A DNA stretch of 64,000 nt from Catenuloplanes niger (GTDB lineage: Bacteria > Actinomycetota > Actinomycetes > Mycobacteriales > Micromonosporaceae). A program made the position numbers and the translations under genes. Shown here one piece after another: positions 30,594-39,438 of the stretch. The first letter of the stretch is position 1; every line of letters begins with the position of its first letter. The stretch covers positions 1,435,001 to 1,499,000 of the forward strand of contig NZ_JAVDYC010000001.1 in the NCBI RefSeq assembly GCF_031458255.1, written 5' to 3'. The notes below the pieces were generated by a model. That model was not told the DNA's origin, made no database searches, and saw nothing but the letters and a program-made list of their open reading frames with translations.

Positions 30594-31679
30594 TCAGCGG
30601 CAGTCGAGGACCGCGCGGGGGTGTGGTCCCCGGCGGAGCGTGTGGTCGATCCAGGCGAGCGTGGTGGCGGTGCCGGCCTGGGCGGAGCGGTGGATCAGCA
30701 TGGAGTGGCCGGTGTCGCGCTGGACCGTGGTGGACAGCGGGGCCCGCGGGTAGAGCGCTTTCTCACGCGCGCACAGGTCGGCCGGGGTGGCGCAGGACAG
30801 GCCGGTGAGCGGGTTGCAGAAGAGCAGGTCCTGGACGCCGATCTGGAGCAGCACCGGGCGGCGGATCCGGCTGGTGTAGGTCGGGTCGGCCAGGTTCTTC
30901 AGCGAGGTCAGCTCGCCGCTGGTGCCGGTGGTGCGCAGGCGCTCGTCCAGTTCGGTCATCTGGCGGGTGACGCCGGGCGGGTGCAGGTAGGCGCGGCGGC
31001 GGAAGTTCGGCGCCTGGGTGAGGTAGCCGGGTGGCGCACCCTCGGCCTGTTGCAGGTGGGCGCGGATCAGCAGCTGGGTGGGCACGTCCGTGCCGTGCAG
31101 GTAGCCGCTGAGCACCAGAGCGTCGACGTCGTCGTAGCGGTGGGACTCGGCGGCCCAGATCAGCGAGCCGTACGAGTGGCCGACCGCGACGACGGTCCGG
31201 TATCGATCCTTGCGCAGCCGCTGCACCAGCTGGTGCGCCACGTGCGCCTCGGTGTCCGCGTTCACCTGATCCGCGGGCGGGCGGTCACTGCCGCCGACCC
31301 CTATTCGATCGACATGGAGAACGGCGTACCCGGCCGCGAGCGCGGATTGCACATATGATCTCCGGCCCGGACTCGCCACGGTCCAGTAATGGTGATCGTA
31401 CGTGAATCCCGACATCAGAACCTGCACCACCGAGGTCGGCCGTTTCGGTGTGCAGAGCCATGTCATCAGCCGGTACCGGGGCGCCGCACGGTCCGCGGTC
31501 AACGCGACCGTGACCAGGCTGCGGGCGCATTGTCCACTGTGCGCGGCCGCGGGCGCACCCGCCGCGAGGCCGCCGGCCGCCGCGATGGAGATCGCGGCGA
31601 CAATGCGTGGAAAAGATCGATAGAACAGTGCCATCATGAGGCTCATAATCGCCGGAAATTTGAGATGAGAAAGTCTCAT
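30594..31679 (-). CDS. Secreted alpha/beta hydrolase
   Basis: A 361-residue protein with an N-terminal signal peptide (FPRIVAAISIAAAGGLAAGAP, cleavage near PAAA-HS). The alpha/beta-hydrolase fold follows: VQVLMSGFTYDHHYW (oxyanion region), VLHVDRIGVGGSD, VAVGHSYGSLIWAAE with the GHSYG nucleophile elbow, LLQIGVQDLLFCN with the acid and DTGHSMLIH with the catalytic His. The substrate is unknown; it is probably an extracellular esterase or lipase. The ATG at 31679 lies in a small palindrome (ATGAGA-AAG-TCTCAT on the plus strand); Met residues 12 and 15-16 are alternative starts. Confidence 0.8.
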   Translation of the reverse strand: MRLSHLKFPAIMSLMMALFYRSFPRIVAAISIAAAGGLAAGAPAAAHSGQCARSLVTVALTADRAAPRYRLMTWLCTPKRPTSVVQVLMSGFTYDHHYWTVASPGRRSYVQSALAAGYAVLHVDRIGVGGSDRPPADQVNADTEAHVAHQLVQRLRKDRYRTVVAVGHSYGSLIWAAESHRYDDVDALVLSGYLHGTDVPTQLLIRAHLQQAEGAPPGYLTQAPNFRRRAYLHPPGVTRQMTELDERLRTTGTSGELTSLKNLADPTYTSRIRRPVLLQIGVQDLLFCNPLTGLSCATPADLCAREKALYPRAPLSTTVQRDTGHSMLIHRSAQAGTATTLAWIDHTLRRGPHPRAVLDCR

Positions 31680-31691
31680 TCCGGCCTCATT

Positions 31692-31737
31692 CAGCCTTAG
31701 GGATCATAAAGTCGCCTTATCGACACCGCTAAGGGTG
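31692..31737. promoter_or_regulatory. Inverted repeat upstream of the secreted hydrolase gene
   Basis: CAGCCTTAG (31692-31700) and CTAAGGGTG (31729-31737) pair at 8 of 9 positions across 28 nt, in an AT-rich stretch between two same-strand genes. It may be a promoter or operator of the hydrolase gene or a weak terminator of neither. Low confidence. Confidence 0.3.
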
Positions 31738-31760
31738 ATCGTGCATACACAAAGGAATGA

Positions 31761-33302
31761 TCAGGCGACGACGCGGTCCCGGCCGGCGCGCTTCGCGGCG
31801 TAGAGATTGCGGTCCGCCTCGGCGAGCAGCGCGGCCATCGTGACGCGGCCGTCCACCGTGGTCGCGACGCCGACGCTGGTGCTGACCGGCAGCACGCCGG
31901 TCAGCGGCGCCCACGCGTGCGCGCGCACCCGGCGCCGCAGCCGCTCCGCCCGCCGGGTCGCGGACGCGGCCGGCGTACCCGGCATGACCAGCACGAACTC
32001 CTCGCCGCCCCAGCGGGCCGCGAAGCCGTCCGGCCCGGCCGCCTCGGTCAGCAGCAGCGCGACCTGCTGGAGCACGGTGTCGCCGGTGGCGTGCGAGAGC
32101 GTGTCGTTGATCCGTTTGAAGTGATCCAGGTCGAGCAGCGCGATCGAGAGCGGCCCGTCGGCCGCGGCCAGCAGCGCGGGCAGCCGCTCGTCCACGTACC
32201 GCCGGTTGTAGAGCCCGGTCAGCGCGTCCCGGTGGGCCATCTCGCGGAAGCGCTCGGTGGCGCGCCGGGCCTCGTCCGCCTCGAACAGCGCCTGCAGCGC
32301 GAACGCGCGGGCCTGCTGCCGCTCCCGGTGCAGCGCGGTGGACTCGGCGTGGAACACCCGGTGCTCCTCGTACGCCTCCCGGAACCGGCCCGCCGCGGCG
32401 TGCAGCGCGGCCTGCTCCTGACGGGCCTGGGCGCGCACGCCCGCGAGCCCGTTCGCGTCGCACAGCGCGACCGCGTGATCCAGCGCGACCTGGGCCTCGT
32501 CGTAGCGGCCCGCCCGCCGGCGCGCCTCGGCCAGCGTGAGCAGGCACTCCGCGACGCCGTCGCCGTCGTGGTCGGGCAGCGCGCCGGTCAGCGCGCCCGC
32601 GAGCGTCTCCTCCACGGCCGCGTACCGCCCACCCATCAGCTCCACGCGCGCGATCGTGTCCCGCTCCTTCGCCGCGAGCGGGTGACCGAACCGCGCGCCG
32701 GCCTGGCGCAGCAGCTCGGCGAGCGCGATCGCCTCGGGTTCGTCACCGGTCTCGTACGCGTTGTAGGCCATGTTGTTGAGCACGCGCAGCGTGAGCGCGT
32801 GGTCCCGGACCTCCGCCGCGATCTCCAGGATGGTGCGGTAGTACCGGTCGCTGTCCGCGAAGCGCCCGTTGTCGTCGAGCGAGACGGCCAGCATCATCAG
32901 GTGCTGCGCGCGGGTGCCGGCCGGCGCGCCCGCCAGGCCGGCGACGCACTGCACCGCGTGCGCGAGCGCGTCGGAGAACTCGCCGACCAGGCGGTGGAAG
33001 AGCGCGAGCTCGCGGTGGGCGCGGGCGCGCAGGAACGGGCGGTCGTGCTGCTCGGCCCAGGCGAGCACCTGCTGCGCCATCCGGCCGCCCTCGGCGAGCC
33101 GGCCGCCGCGGAGCAACACGTCCGCGTGCAGCAGGACGGCGCGCCGGACGGAGTCCTCGTCGCCGAGCTGCTCGGCGACGCGGCGGGCCTCGATCGCGGG
33201 GCCGAGCACCGCGCGCGGGTCGCCGGCCGAGCGGCCCTCGTGGGCGTCGAGGACGGCGTGGAGCGCGTCATCCGCCCGACGCGCCTGCGCCCCGATCGTC
33301 AC
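31761..33302 (-). CDS. TPR-GGDEF diguanylate cyclase
   Basis: A 513-residue cytoplasmic protein. Residues ~20-330 are tetratricopeptide-like helical repeats (e.g. LRVLNNMAYNAYETGDEPEAI, quoted to 20: LRVLNNMAYNAYETGDEPEA). Residues ~345-513 are a GGDEF domain with DALTGLYNRRYVDERLPALL, LLDLDHFKRINDTLSHATGD and the active-site RWGGEEFVLVMPG. It synthesises cyclic di-GMP. The inhibitory RxxD I-site is absent upstream of GGEEF (AGPD instead), so feedback inhibition is not expected. There is no transmembrane or PAS sensor; the TPR part probably receives a protein signal. It is transcribed as a single gene. Confidence 0.9.
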   Translation of the reverse strand: MTIGAQARRADDALHAVLDAHEGRSAGDPRAVLGPAIEARRVAEQLGDEDSVRRAVLLHADVLLRGGRLAEGGRMAQQVLAWAEQHDRPFLRARAHRELALFHRLVGEFSDALAHAVQCVAGLAGAPAGTRAQHLMMLAVSLDDNGRFADSDRYYRTILEIAAEVRDHALTLRVLNNMAYNAYETGDEPEAIALAELLRQAGARFGHPLAAKERDTIARVELMGGRYAAVEETLAGALTGALPDHDGDGVAECLLTLAEARRRAGRYDEAQVALDHAVALCDANGLAGVRAQARQEQAALHAAAGRFREAYEEHRVFHAESTALHRERQQARAFALQALFEADEARRATERFREMAHRDALTGLYNRRYVDERLPALLAAADGPLSIALLDLDHFKRINDTLSHATGDTVLQQVALLLTEAAGPDGFAARWGGEEFVLVMPGTPAASATRRAERLRRRVRAHAWAPLTGVLPVSTSVGVATTVDGRVTMAALLAEADRNLYAAKRAGRDRVVA

Positions 33303-33565
33303 CCGCGCCCGCCCCCATGATCAACCACACGCTCAGCTGCAGCAAGATTACAACAGGTGCTCACGTCGCATCCGAAACCGCCGTCAACCCGACATGGGCC
33401 GCAGCCCTTGACAGGACGGACACCAGACGGTAGCCATTTAGAAACTTCGATGTATCGTTTCAAGGCGGATTCCTTATGTCTTTCTCATCTTCCGCCTCGA
33501 TCGCCGGACCCCGGGGTACCGTCCGGCTCCGGCCGATATGTCCCGAGAGAGAGGCAGTCCCCCAC

Positions 33566-35221
33566 GTGGCTCCCGACGACACCGCCGCGCGTACGCCCAC
33601 GCGCGCGGCCCCCGCACCCGCCCGCCGGCGATGGCGCGCGACCCTGACCGGCGCGACCGTCGCGGTGCTCGCGGCCGGTGCCGCGCTCTTCGGCGTCCAG
33701 GCCGCCGACGCCGCGACCGTCAACACCAACGCCTGGTACGTGTTCGTCAACCGGCACAGCGGCAAGGCGATGGACGTCTACGACCTGGCGACCAGCGCGG
33801 GTGCCGGCATCGCGCAGTTCACCCGCAACGACGGCAACTGGCAGCAGTGGCAGTTCGTCGACGCGGGCAGCGGGTGGTACAAGATCAAGAGTCGGCACAG
33901 CGGCCTGCTGCTGGAGCTGCCGAACGCGACCGACGGCACCCAGCTGATCCAGAACGCCGACAACGGCAGCACCCGCCAGCAGTTCACGCTGAAGGACTCC
34001 GCGAACGGTGACGTGCGGTTCATCAACCGGCACACCGGTAAGGCGCTGGACCTGTGGGAGTGGTCCACCGCGGACGGCGGGATCATCTCGCAGTTCGCGG
34101 ACGCGGACGGCGCGAACCAGCGTTGGCAGCTGGTCCAGGTCGGCACCGGCGGCGGCTCCGCGGCGGCCTGCGGCACCGGCACCTACCAGTCCGAGGTCAC
34201 GGTCAGCGGCAGCACCTGGACCGCGCGCAACGCGTCCGGCGCCGCGGTCTACACCGGCACCGACTTCCGGGCCGCGGTGCAGGCCGGCATCGGCAGCCTC
34301 ACCGCCGGGCGCACCTCGATGCAGCGCGTCGTGGTCCGCGGCAACGGCAGCATGTCGGCCGGCAGCCGCATCTCGCTGGCCAACTGGACCTCGCTGTCCG
34401 TCTGCGGCACGATCAACGTGACCGGTTCCGGCAGCGGTGACCAGGCGCCGATCTACGCGCGCGGCGTCAGCAACATCGAGGTGCCCTACCTCAACGTGAC
34501 CGGCACGCCGCTGTACGGCATCTTCATGCGCAACGTGACGAACGTCTGGCTCGGCCAGATCGACATGCGCCTGTCCGCCGGCCTCGGCGTGCGGATCGAC
34601 AACCGCGGCGACACCTCGCAGTGGACCCGCAACGTGCGGCTGGACAACGCGTACGTCTCCGGCGCCTCGTCGCACGCGGTGGAGACCTACGGCGTGGACG
34701 GCCTGACCGTCGGCACCGTCACCGCCCGCAACGTCGGCGAGTCCGGCCTGCTGCTCAACCAGACGATCAACGCGACGATCGGCACGGTCGACGCGGAGAA
34801 CGCCGGCGCCGGCACCGGGTACGCCGCGTTCCGGATGGCCAACCGCAACGGCCGCGTCGGCAGTTCCTACCCCGACAACATCCGGGTGGGTACGGTCAAG
34901 GCGCGCGGCGGCGGCCGGGGCATCTTCTGCGTGTCGGAGAGCGGCGGCGCCACCATCGACCGGGTCGACATCGCCAACACCGGCAACAACTCGATCCTGG
35001 TCGAGAACTGCTACAACGTGACCGTGGCCGGCGTCTCCGGCACGGTCAGCGGCGGCGGCGAGATCCGCATCGCGGCGCGCACCGAGTTCCCGCCCTCGTC
35101 CGGCATCCGGTTCCAGAACCTGACGGTGTCCAACACCAACATCACCTGGAGCCCGTGCACCGGCAGCAACAACACCATCGCCAACGTGACCCGCAACAAC
35201 TCCACGCTGACCTGGTGCTGA
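33566..35221 (+). CDS. Secreted ricin-lectin plus right-handed beta-helix protein
   Basis: A 551-residue protein with a signal peptide (ATLTGATVAVLAAGAALFG, cleavage near ADA-AT). Residues ~55-190 are a ricin B-type beta-trefoil (FVNRHSGKAMDVYD, QQWQFVDAG, FINRHTGKALDLWEW, NQRWQLVQVG), and the C-terminal ~330 residues are a parallel beta-helix (repeated GTVTARNVGESGLLLNQT-like coils) resembling pectate-lyase/polygalacturonase-type enzymes. It probably binds and cleaves a plant or microbial polysaccharide. The start is uncertain: GTG 33566 has GAGAGAGAGG 11 nt upstream; an in-frame ATG at 33476 has AAGGCGGA 7 nt upstream but gives an unusually long N-region. Confidence 0.82.
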   Translation: MAPDDTAARTPTRAAPAPARRRWRATLTGATVAVLAAGAALFGVQAADAATVNTNAWYVFVNRHSGKAMDVYDLATSAGAGIAQFTRNDGNWQQWQFVDAGSGWYKIKSRHSGLLLELPNATDGTQLIQNADNGSTRQQFTLKDSANGDVRFINRHTGKALDLWEWSTADGGIISQFADADGANQRWQLVQVGTGGGSAAACGTGTYQSEVTVSGSTWTARNASGAAVYTGTDFRAAVQAGIGSLTAGRTSMQRVVVRGNGSMSAGSRISLANWTSLSVCGTINVTGSGSGDQAPIYARGVSNIEVPYLNVTGTPLYGIFMRNVTNVWLGQIDMRLSAGLGVRIDNRGDTSQWTRNVRLDNAYVSGASSHAVETYGVDGLTVGTVTARNVGESGLLLNQTINATIGTVDAENAGAGTGYAAFRMANRNGRVGSSYPDNIRVGTVKARGGGRGIFCVSESGGATIDRVDIANTGNNSILVENCYNVTVAGVSGTVSGGGEIRIAARTEFPPSSGIRFQNLTVSNTNITWSPCTGSNNTIANVTRNNSTLTWC

Positions 35222-35234
35222 TTCGCTGAGACCC

Positions 35235-35264
35235 GGGTCCGGCCGGCACGTGCCGGCCGGACCC
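35235..35264. terminator. Perfect 30-bp palindromic terminator
   Basis: GGGTCCGGCCGGCAC is followed immediately by its reverse complement, starting 14 nt after the beta-helix gene stop. Confidence 0.85.
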
Positions 35265-35361
35265 ACCGGTGCGGTCCGGCTCGTCGGCTTCTGCCGCGTC
35301 GTTCTCCTGGCGCAAGGAGCGACATCGGCCCGCGGCCGGTCACCGACCCTACGATGGCGTG

Positions 35362-36894
35362 ATGGCGCTCAATGCGAGAGTGCGGGTCGCGGCCCTGTCG
35401 GTGCTGGTCCTGGTCGCGACCGCCGGCTGCGACGGGTGGTCCGGCCCGCCCACCGCGGTCGGCACCACGTCCGCCACGCTGAGCGCGCAGACCCGGTGCC
35501 TCGCGGAGAGCACCACCAACCCGTGCACGTACTGGTTCCAGTACTGGGCGGACGGCGCCACCACGGTCACCGGCACGCCGCAGCGCGTCGCGAACGTGAA
35601 CACGAACGGCTTCGTGGAGGTCACCGAGGCGATCACCGGCCTGACCCCGGGCACGCTCTACCACTCGCGGTTCTGCGGCTTCGGCGACGGCAACGTGCCC
35701 GCGCCCGGCCTGTGCGTGGGCCAGCCGGGCGGCGCGGTCACCTCGCCCGGTACCCGGCCGGACACCGGCGACCACAACTCCACGCAGCGCTTCCGCACCG
35801 CGGACGCGGGCACGGCCGCCACCGTCGACCTCGGCCGCCCGCTGTCCACGGCGGACACCGCGGAGCGGCCGATCTCCCGCGACGCCGGGTTCAGCGCGGC
35901 GTACTCGGCCACGAACGCGCTCTGGATCTTCGGCGACACCGTGCACCGCGACGGCTCGCCGCCGTGGCTGCTCGGCACGACCGCGGCGGCCGGGCCGTAC
36001 ACGCGCGGCCAGGTGCCGACCACGCTGCAGGAACTACCGACGCCACCGGCCGCGCCCACGCCCGGCCGCACCGGCGTCGCGATGTTCCTGCCGCAGCCGC
36101 AGGGGCTGCTCGTCCCCGGCACCCCGACCGCGGAGAACCCGAACCCGCCGCCGGTGGCCTGCGGCGCGGAGGGCAGCCGCAGCTACCCGGCGTCGTGGAC
36201 GTCCGGCATGACCCGGATCCCCGGAACCGGGCGGCTGCTGATCGCGTACCACCAGATCTGCGTGGCGCTCGACCGGGACTGGCCGGTCGAGCGGGTGACG
36301 CTCACCGAGTACGACCCGGCCACGAACCGGTTCGGCGGCACGGTCACGCCGTTCACCGCGGCCCCGCTGCAGAACGGCGTGCCGGTGGTGCGGCAGCTCG
36401 GCTCGCCGGTCTTCGGCGGCGACGGGTTCCTCTACCTCTACACGCACGACTTCGCGACCGCGCGCGTGGTCGCCGCCCGGGTCGCCGCGAACGCCGCCTC
36501 CTGGGGCGACGCGGCGAACTACCGCTGGTGGAACGGCACGACCTGGACCGGCACCCAGTCCGCGGCCGTCTCCGTGATCACCGGAGCGCCGGAGATCTGG
36601 TCCGCGCACGTCGCCGACTTCACCGGCGTCGGCACGCACCGGCTCGCCATGATCGTCCAGACGTCGTTCGGCACCGGCGGCTACCGCGTCTACGAGGCCG
36701 CCTCGCCCGCCGGACCGTGGACCGCCGGACCGGCCGGCCGCGTCCCGGACACCTGCCCGGGCGGCGGCTTCGGCTGCTACGCCTTCACCGGCCACGCCGA
36801 GCTCAGCACGGCCGACCGCTTCTGGCTCTCCTGGTACTCCCCCGGCGACCGCAACGGCTTCGCCCACCTCCGGCTCGCGTCCGTCCCCTGGTGA
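35362..36894 (+). CDS. Lipoprotein with fibronectin-like and DUF4185-like domains
   Basis: A 510-residue predicted lipoprotein: the N-terminus ARVRVAALSVLVLVATAGC ends in a lipobox (VATAGC) with Cys near residue 23. Residues ~30-150 look like a fibronectin-III/sandwich domain (TTSATLSAQTRC, ITGLTPGTLYHSRFCGFGDG). The rest resembles DUF4185-type beta-propeller proteins (FSAAYSATNALWIFGDTVHR, RIPGTGRLLIAYHQIC, YRVYEAASPAGPW, FWLSWYSPGDRNGF). The function is not established; related proteins are often sugar-processing or surface-binding. TACGAT 6 nt before the ATG suggests a leaderless transcript. Confidence 0.7.
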   Translation: MALNARVRVAALSVLVLVATAGCDGWSGPPTAVGTTSATLSAQTRCLAESTTNPCTYWFQYWADGATTVTGTPQRVANVNTNGFVEVTEAITGLTPGTLYHSRFCGFGDGNVPAPGLCVGQPGGAVTSPGTRPDTGDHNSTQRFRTADAGTAATVDLGRPLSTADTAERPISRDAGFSAAYSATNALWIFGDTVHRDGSPPWLLGTTAAAGPYTRGQVPTTLQELPTPPAAPTPGRTGVAMFLPQPQGLLVPGTPTAENPNPPPVACGAEGSRSYPASWTSGMTRIPGTGRLLIAYHQICVALDRDWPVERVTLTEYDPATNRFGGTVTPFTAAPLQNGVPVVRQLGSPVFGGDGFLYLYTHDFATARVVAARVAANAASWGDAANYRWWNGTTWTGTQSAAVSVITGAPEIWSAHVADFTGVGTHRLAMIVQTSFGTGGYRVYEAASPAGPWTAGPAGRVPDTCPGGGFGCYAFTGHAELSTADRFWLSWYSPGDRNGFAHLRLASVPW

Positions 36895-36920
36895 CGAGCC
36901 ACGAAGAACCCACCGAATCC

Positions 36921-36997
36921 TTTTCCCGCTTCCGGCGTGGGCACGTTCCGAGTGCTCCCGCGGGCACCGGTCGGCCGCGGGCGGCCTCCCTGCCGGC
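36921..36997 (-). repeat. Dispersed ~72-bp repeat, copy C
   Basis: Read on the minus strand it carries the same three blocks as copies A and B, with a 15-nt second spacer. It lies between the convergent ends of the lipoprotein gene (36894) and a hydrolase gene (37024). CCCGCGG and CCGCGGG can form a stem within it. Confidence 0.85.
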
Positions 36998-37023
36998 TGC
37001 GTGGTGGCCGGCGAGCACGCCGT

Positions 37024-37995
37024 TCAGGCGGAGCGACCCTGATAGAGGGCCAGGTAGAGCCGGTAGACGTCGTCCCTGGCCGCGCCGACGTCGTTCGGAT
37101 CGACCGGGTCATGACCGAGGCCGGACGCGTCCGGGAACTCGTGCGTGACCAACGGCAGGCCACGGGCCTCCGCGATGGCCCGGGGCACGGACGCCGCGCG
37201 CCCCATGTCGATCAGGTCGTCGTTCGCGCTGGTCACCACCGCGATCGAGGCCAAGTTGCCGCCGGCCCGGCCGGTGTCCATCGTCTCGGCGAGGCGGATG
37301 TACTGGGCGAGCGCCCGGTACGACATGTTCTTGTCGTCCACGTGGTCGGGCAGCACGCCGAAGCCGTAGAGCACGACCAGCGGCCGGATCGTGGCCGGCG
37401 CGGCCTGCGCCGGCGCCGGACGGTAGAACGGCGAGATCGTGAGCAGCCGCCGCACGTCGTCCGGCCGCTCGGTGGTCAGCCGGGTGGCCAGCATCCCGCC
37501 GCCGGACAGCCCGATCACGCCGGCCTCGGTGCCGAGCGCCGCGGTCACGTCCAGCGCGTCCGACGCGTACCCCGCCAGGTCCGGCGCGCGCAGCTGGGTG
37601 AGCGCGTCCCGGTTCGGGTACCCGTGCCGCGGCGCCAGCGGGACGTACACGTTGTAGCCCCGCTCGTGGAACACCCGCGCCAGCTCCGCGAACTGCACCG
37701 GGCAGTCCGTGAAGCCGTGCAGCATCAGCACGGACGCCGCGGCCGGCCGGTCCTCGTGCACCAGCGCCAGTGACCGGCACTCCGGCAGGATCCCGGGATC
37801 GGCCCGCTCCGCCGCCACCTTCTCGGCGATCCGCGCCCTGGCCTCCGGGTAACTCAGCCGCTGTCCGGCCGGGTGCAGCCGGCCGGCGTCCAGCGGCCAG
37901 GTGTACACCGCGACAGCGGCCGCCAGCAGGACGGCGAGCAGCGCGGCGACCGCGATCCCGGCGGGACGCAGCACGCGTATGACGGCAGGACTCAT
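37024..37995 (-). CDS. Membrane-anchored alpha/beta hydrolase (lysophospholipase-like)
   Basis: A 323-residue protein with one N-terminal membrane helix or uncleaved signal (GIAVAALLAVLLAAAVAVYTW). The hydrolase fold follows: ASVLMLHGFTDCPVQFAELA (HGFT oxyanion motif), YVPLAPRHG, GVIGLSGGGMLATRL with a GLSGGG nucleophile elbow, and VVTSANDDLIDMG. The catalytic His is probably in the C-terminal GHDPVDPND or THEF segment. It most resembles monoglyceride lipase/lysophospholipase-type proteins. It is a single gene with copy C of the dispersed repeat beyond its stop. Confidence 0.78.
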   Translation of the reverse strand: MSPAVIRVLRPAGIAVAALLAVLLAAAVAVYTWPLDAGRLHPAGQRLSYPEARARIAEKVAAERADPGILPECRSLALVHEDRPAAASVLMLHGFTDCPVQFAELARVFHERGYNVYVPLAPRHGYPNRDALTQLRAPDLAGYASDALDVTAALGTEAGVIGLSGGGMLATRLTTERPDDVRRLLTISPFYRPAPAQAAPATIRPLVVLYGFGVLPDHVDDKNMSYRALAQYIRLAETMDTGRAGGNLASIAVVTSANDDLIDMGRAASVPRAIAEARGLPLVTHEFPDASGLGHDPVDPNDVGAARDDVYRLYLALYQGRSA

Positions 37996-38167
37996 GGCGT
38001 CTCGCTCCGGGTTCGACGGTGCACCGAACGATCATCCACGGTGGAGCGCCGCCGCACCACCGGCGGCGCCGCCTCCGCTACGCTCCGCCCGCACGACGGC
38101 GTCGTCCACCGACGACCGTGGTGCCGCACACCGCGCCATGCACCGTGGCGCCGAACGGGGAGACGTC

Positions 38168-39337
38168 ATGGGCTCGGATGCCGATCAGCGCCTGTTCGAG
38201 GCGGTCTACCGCGATGACGAGTCCGCCGCCGAACGGGCGCTCGCCGACGGCGCGGATCCGGACGCCGCACACGAACGGCTCCGGGTGTCGGTGCTGGCGC
38301 TGGCCGCCCGCCGCGGGTGCGAGGGAATCGTGGAGCGCCTGCTGCGCGCGGGGGCCGGCGTCGACCCGGTCGGCCTCCGCGGCGTGACGCCGCTGCGGTG
38401 CGCCGTGGTGGGTGGGTACGCGGACATGGCGCGCTCCCTCCTGACCCACGGTGCGCTCGCGGTGGAGCCCACCACCAACGGAAGCGTGCTCACCGTCGCC
38501 GTCTCGTTCCTGTCACACCGATCGAGGCCGGCGAACCTGACGGTGCTGCGGCTCCTGCTGGAGGCGGGGGCGGCACCGGCGCCGGGCGAGGAGGCGCCGC
38601 TGATCACCGCGGTGATGCTGCCGCACGCACCACCGGCGGCGGTGCGCCTGCTCCTCGCGCACGGCGCGGACCCGGACCAGCGGCGTTCCGACGGCGCGCC
38701 GGCGATCGTCCTCGCTGCCCGGCGCGGCGACCACGCCCTGGTGGACGTGCTGCTGGCGGCCGGAGCCGAGGTGGATGCCCAGGACCGGCACGGCCGCACC
38801 GCGCTGATGCACGCGGCCGAACGCAACGAGCGGCGCGTCCTCGGCACGCTGCTGCTCGCCGGCGCGGCCGTCGACACGGTCGGCGCGGACGGCATGACCG
38901 CGCCGCACCTGACGCGCGGCTGGCTCGAGCACCACCACGGGCTCGAGTCAGGCGAGGAGCGGGCCGCGCGGGGTGAGGTGCCGGTCGTCCGCAGCACGGT
39001 GCGCCTGGCGCCGGCCGGCCTGCGCCTCGCCGCCGACGAGCGCCTGCTCCGGCTGCTGGCGGACGTCGTCGACACCGCCGTGGCCGGCCTCGGCGACGAC
39101 GAGTGGGAACGCCGGGCGTGCAAGAACGCCGGCCTGGCCAGGTCGTTCGCCGTACGGCTGCGCGACGGGAGCGCCCCGTCGGCCGACGGGGCCTGGCAAC
39201 AGCTCGACATCACCGTGGATGAACTCGCGGTGGTCCGCTTGGCGCTGGACACACTCGTCCACGGTCGATCGACCGTGCCGAACCGGCTGGAGCTCGCCGA
39301 CCTGCTCGACGAGCTCCAGCGGCAACATCACCGATAG
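38168..39337 (+). CDS. Ankyrin-repeat protein
   Basis: A 389-residue protein with about six ankyrin repeats over residues ~5-245. Typical units are VSVLALAARRGCEGIVERLL, VTPLRCAVVGGYADMARSLL, APAIVLAARRGDHALVDVLL and RTALMHAAERNERRVLGTLL. The C-terminal ~130 residues are helical without a recognised domain. No signal peptide or membrane helix is seen, so it is cytoplasmic and presumably a protein-protein interaction scaffold. GGGGAG lies 5 nt before the ATG. The 101-bp gap after it leads into the metal-transport locus, from which it is probably separate. Confidence 0.8.
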   Translation: MGSDADQRLFEAVYRDDESAAERALADGADPDAAHERLRVSVLALAARRGCEGIVERLLRAGAGVDPVGLRGVTPLRCAVVGGYADMARSLLTHGALAVEPTTNGSVLTVAVSFLSHRSRPANLTVLRLLLEAGAAPAPGEEAPLITAVMLPHAPPAAVRLLLAHGADPDQRRSDGAPAIVLAARRGDHALVDVLLAAGAEVDAQDRHGRTALMHAAERNERRVLGTLLLAGAAVDTVGADGMTAPHLTRGWLEHHHGLESGEERAARGEVPVVRSTVRLAPAGLRLAADERLLRLLADVVDTAVAGLGDDEWERRACKNAGLARSFAVRLRDGSAPSADGAWQQLDITVDELAVVRLALDTLVHGRSTVPNRLELADLLDELQRQHHR

Positions 39338-39395
39338 GCGCCCGGCGCCGCGTCGACAGCGCGAAGCGCCTCGTGCTACCTTCCGTTCGCTTTAA

Positions 39396-39410
39396 TGGGA
39401 ATGGTTTTCA
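39396..39410. promoter_or_regulatory. Zur/Fur-like operator 1
   Basis: On the minus strand this reads TGAAAACCATTCCCA; it shares TGAAAAC-N-ATT-N-N-C with the site at 43635-43649. It resembles the actinobacterial 7-1-7 Zur box (TGAAAAT-G-ATTTTCA type). It ends 28 bp before the first ATG of the anchored-repeat locus. Confidence 0.65.
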
Positions 39411-39438
39411 GCTCCGGAAACCTCGGGAAGGTAGAACC

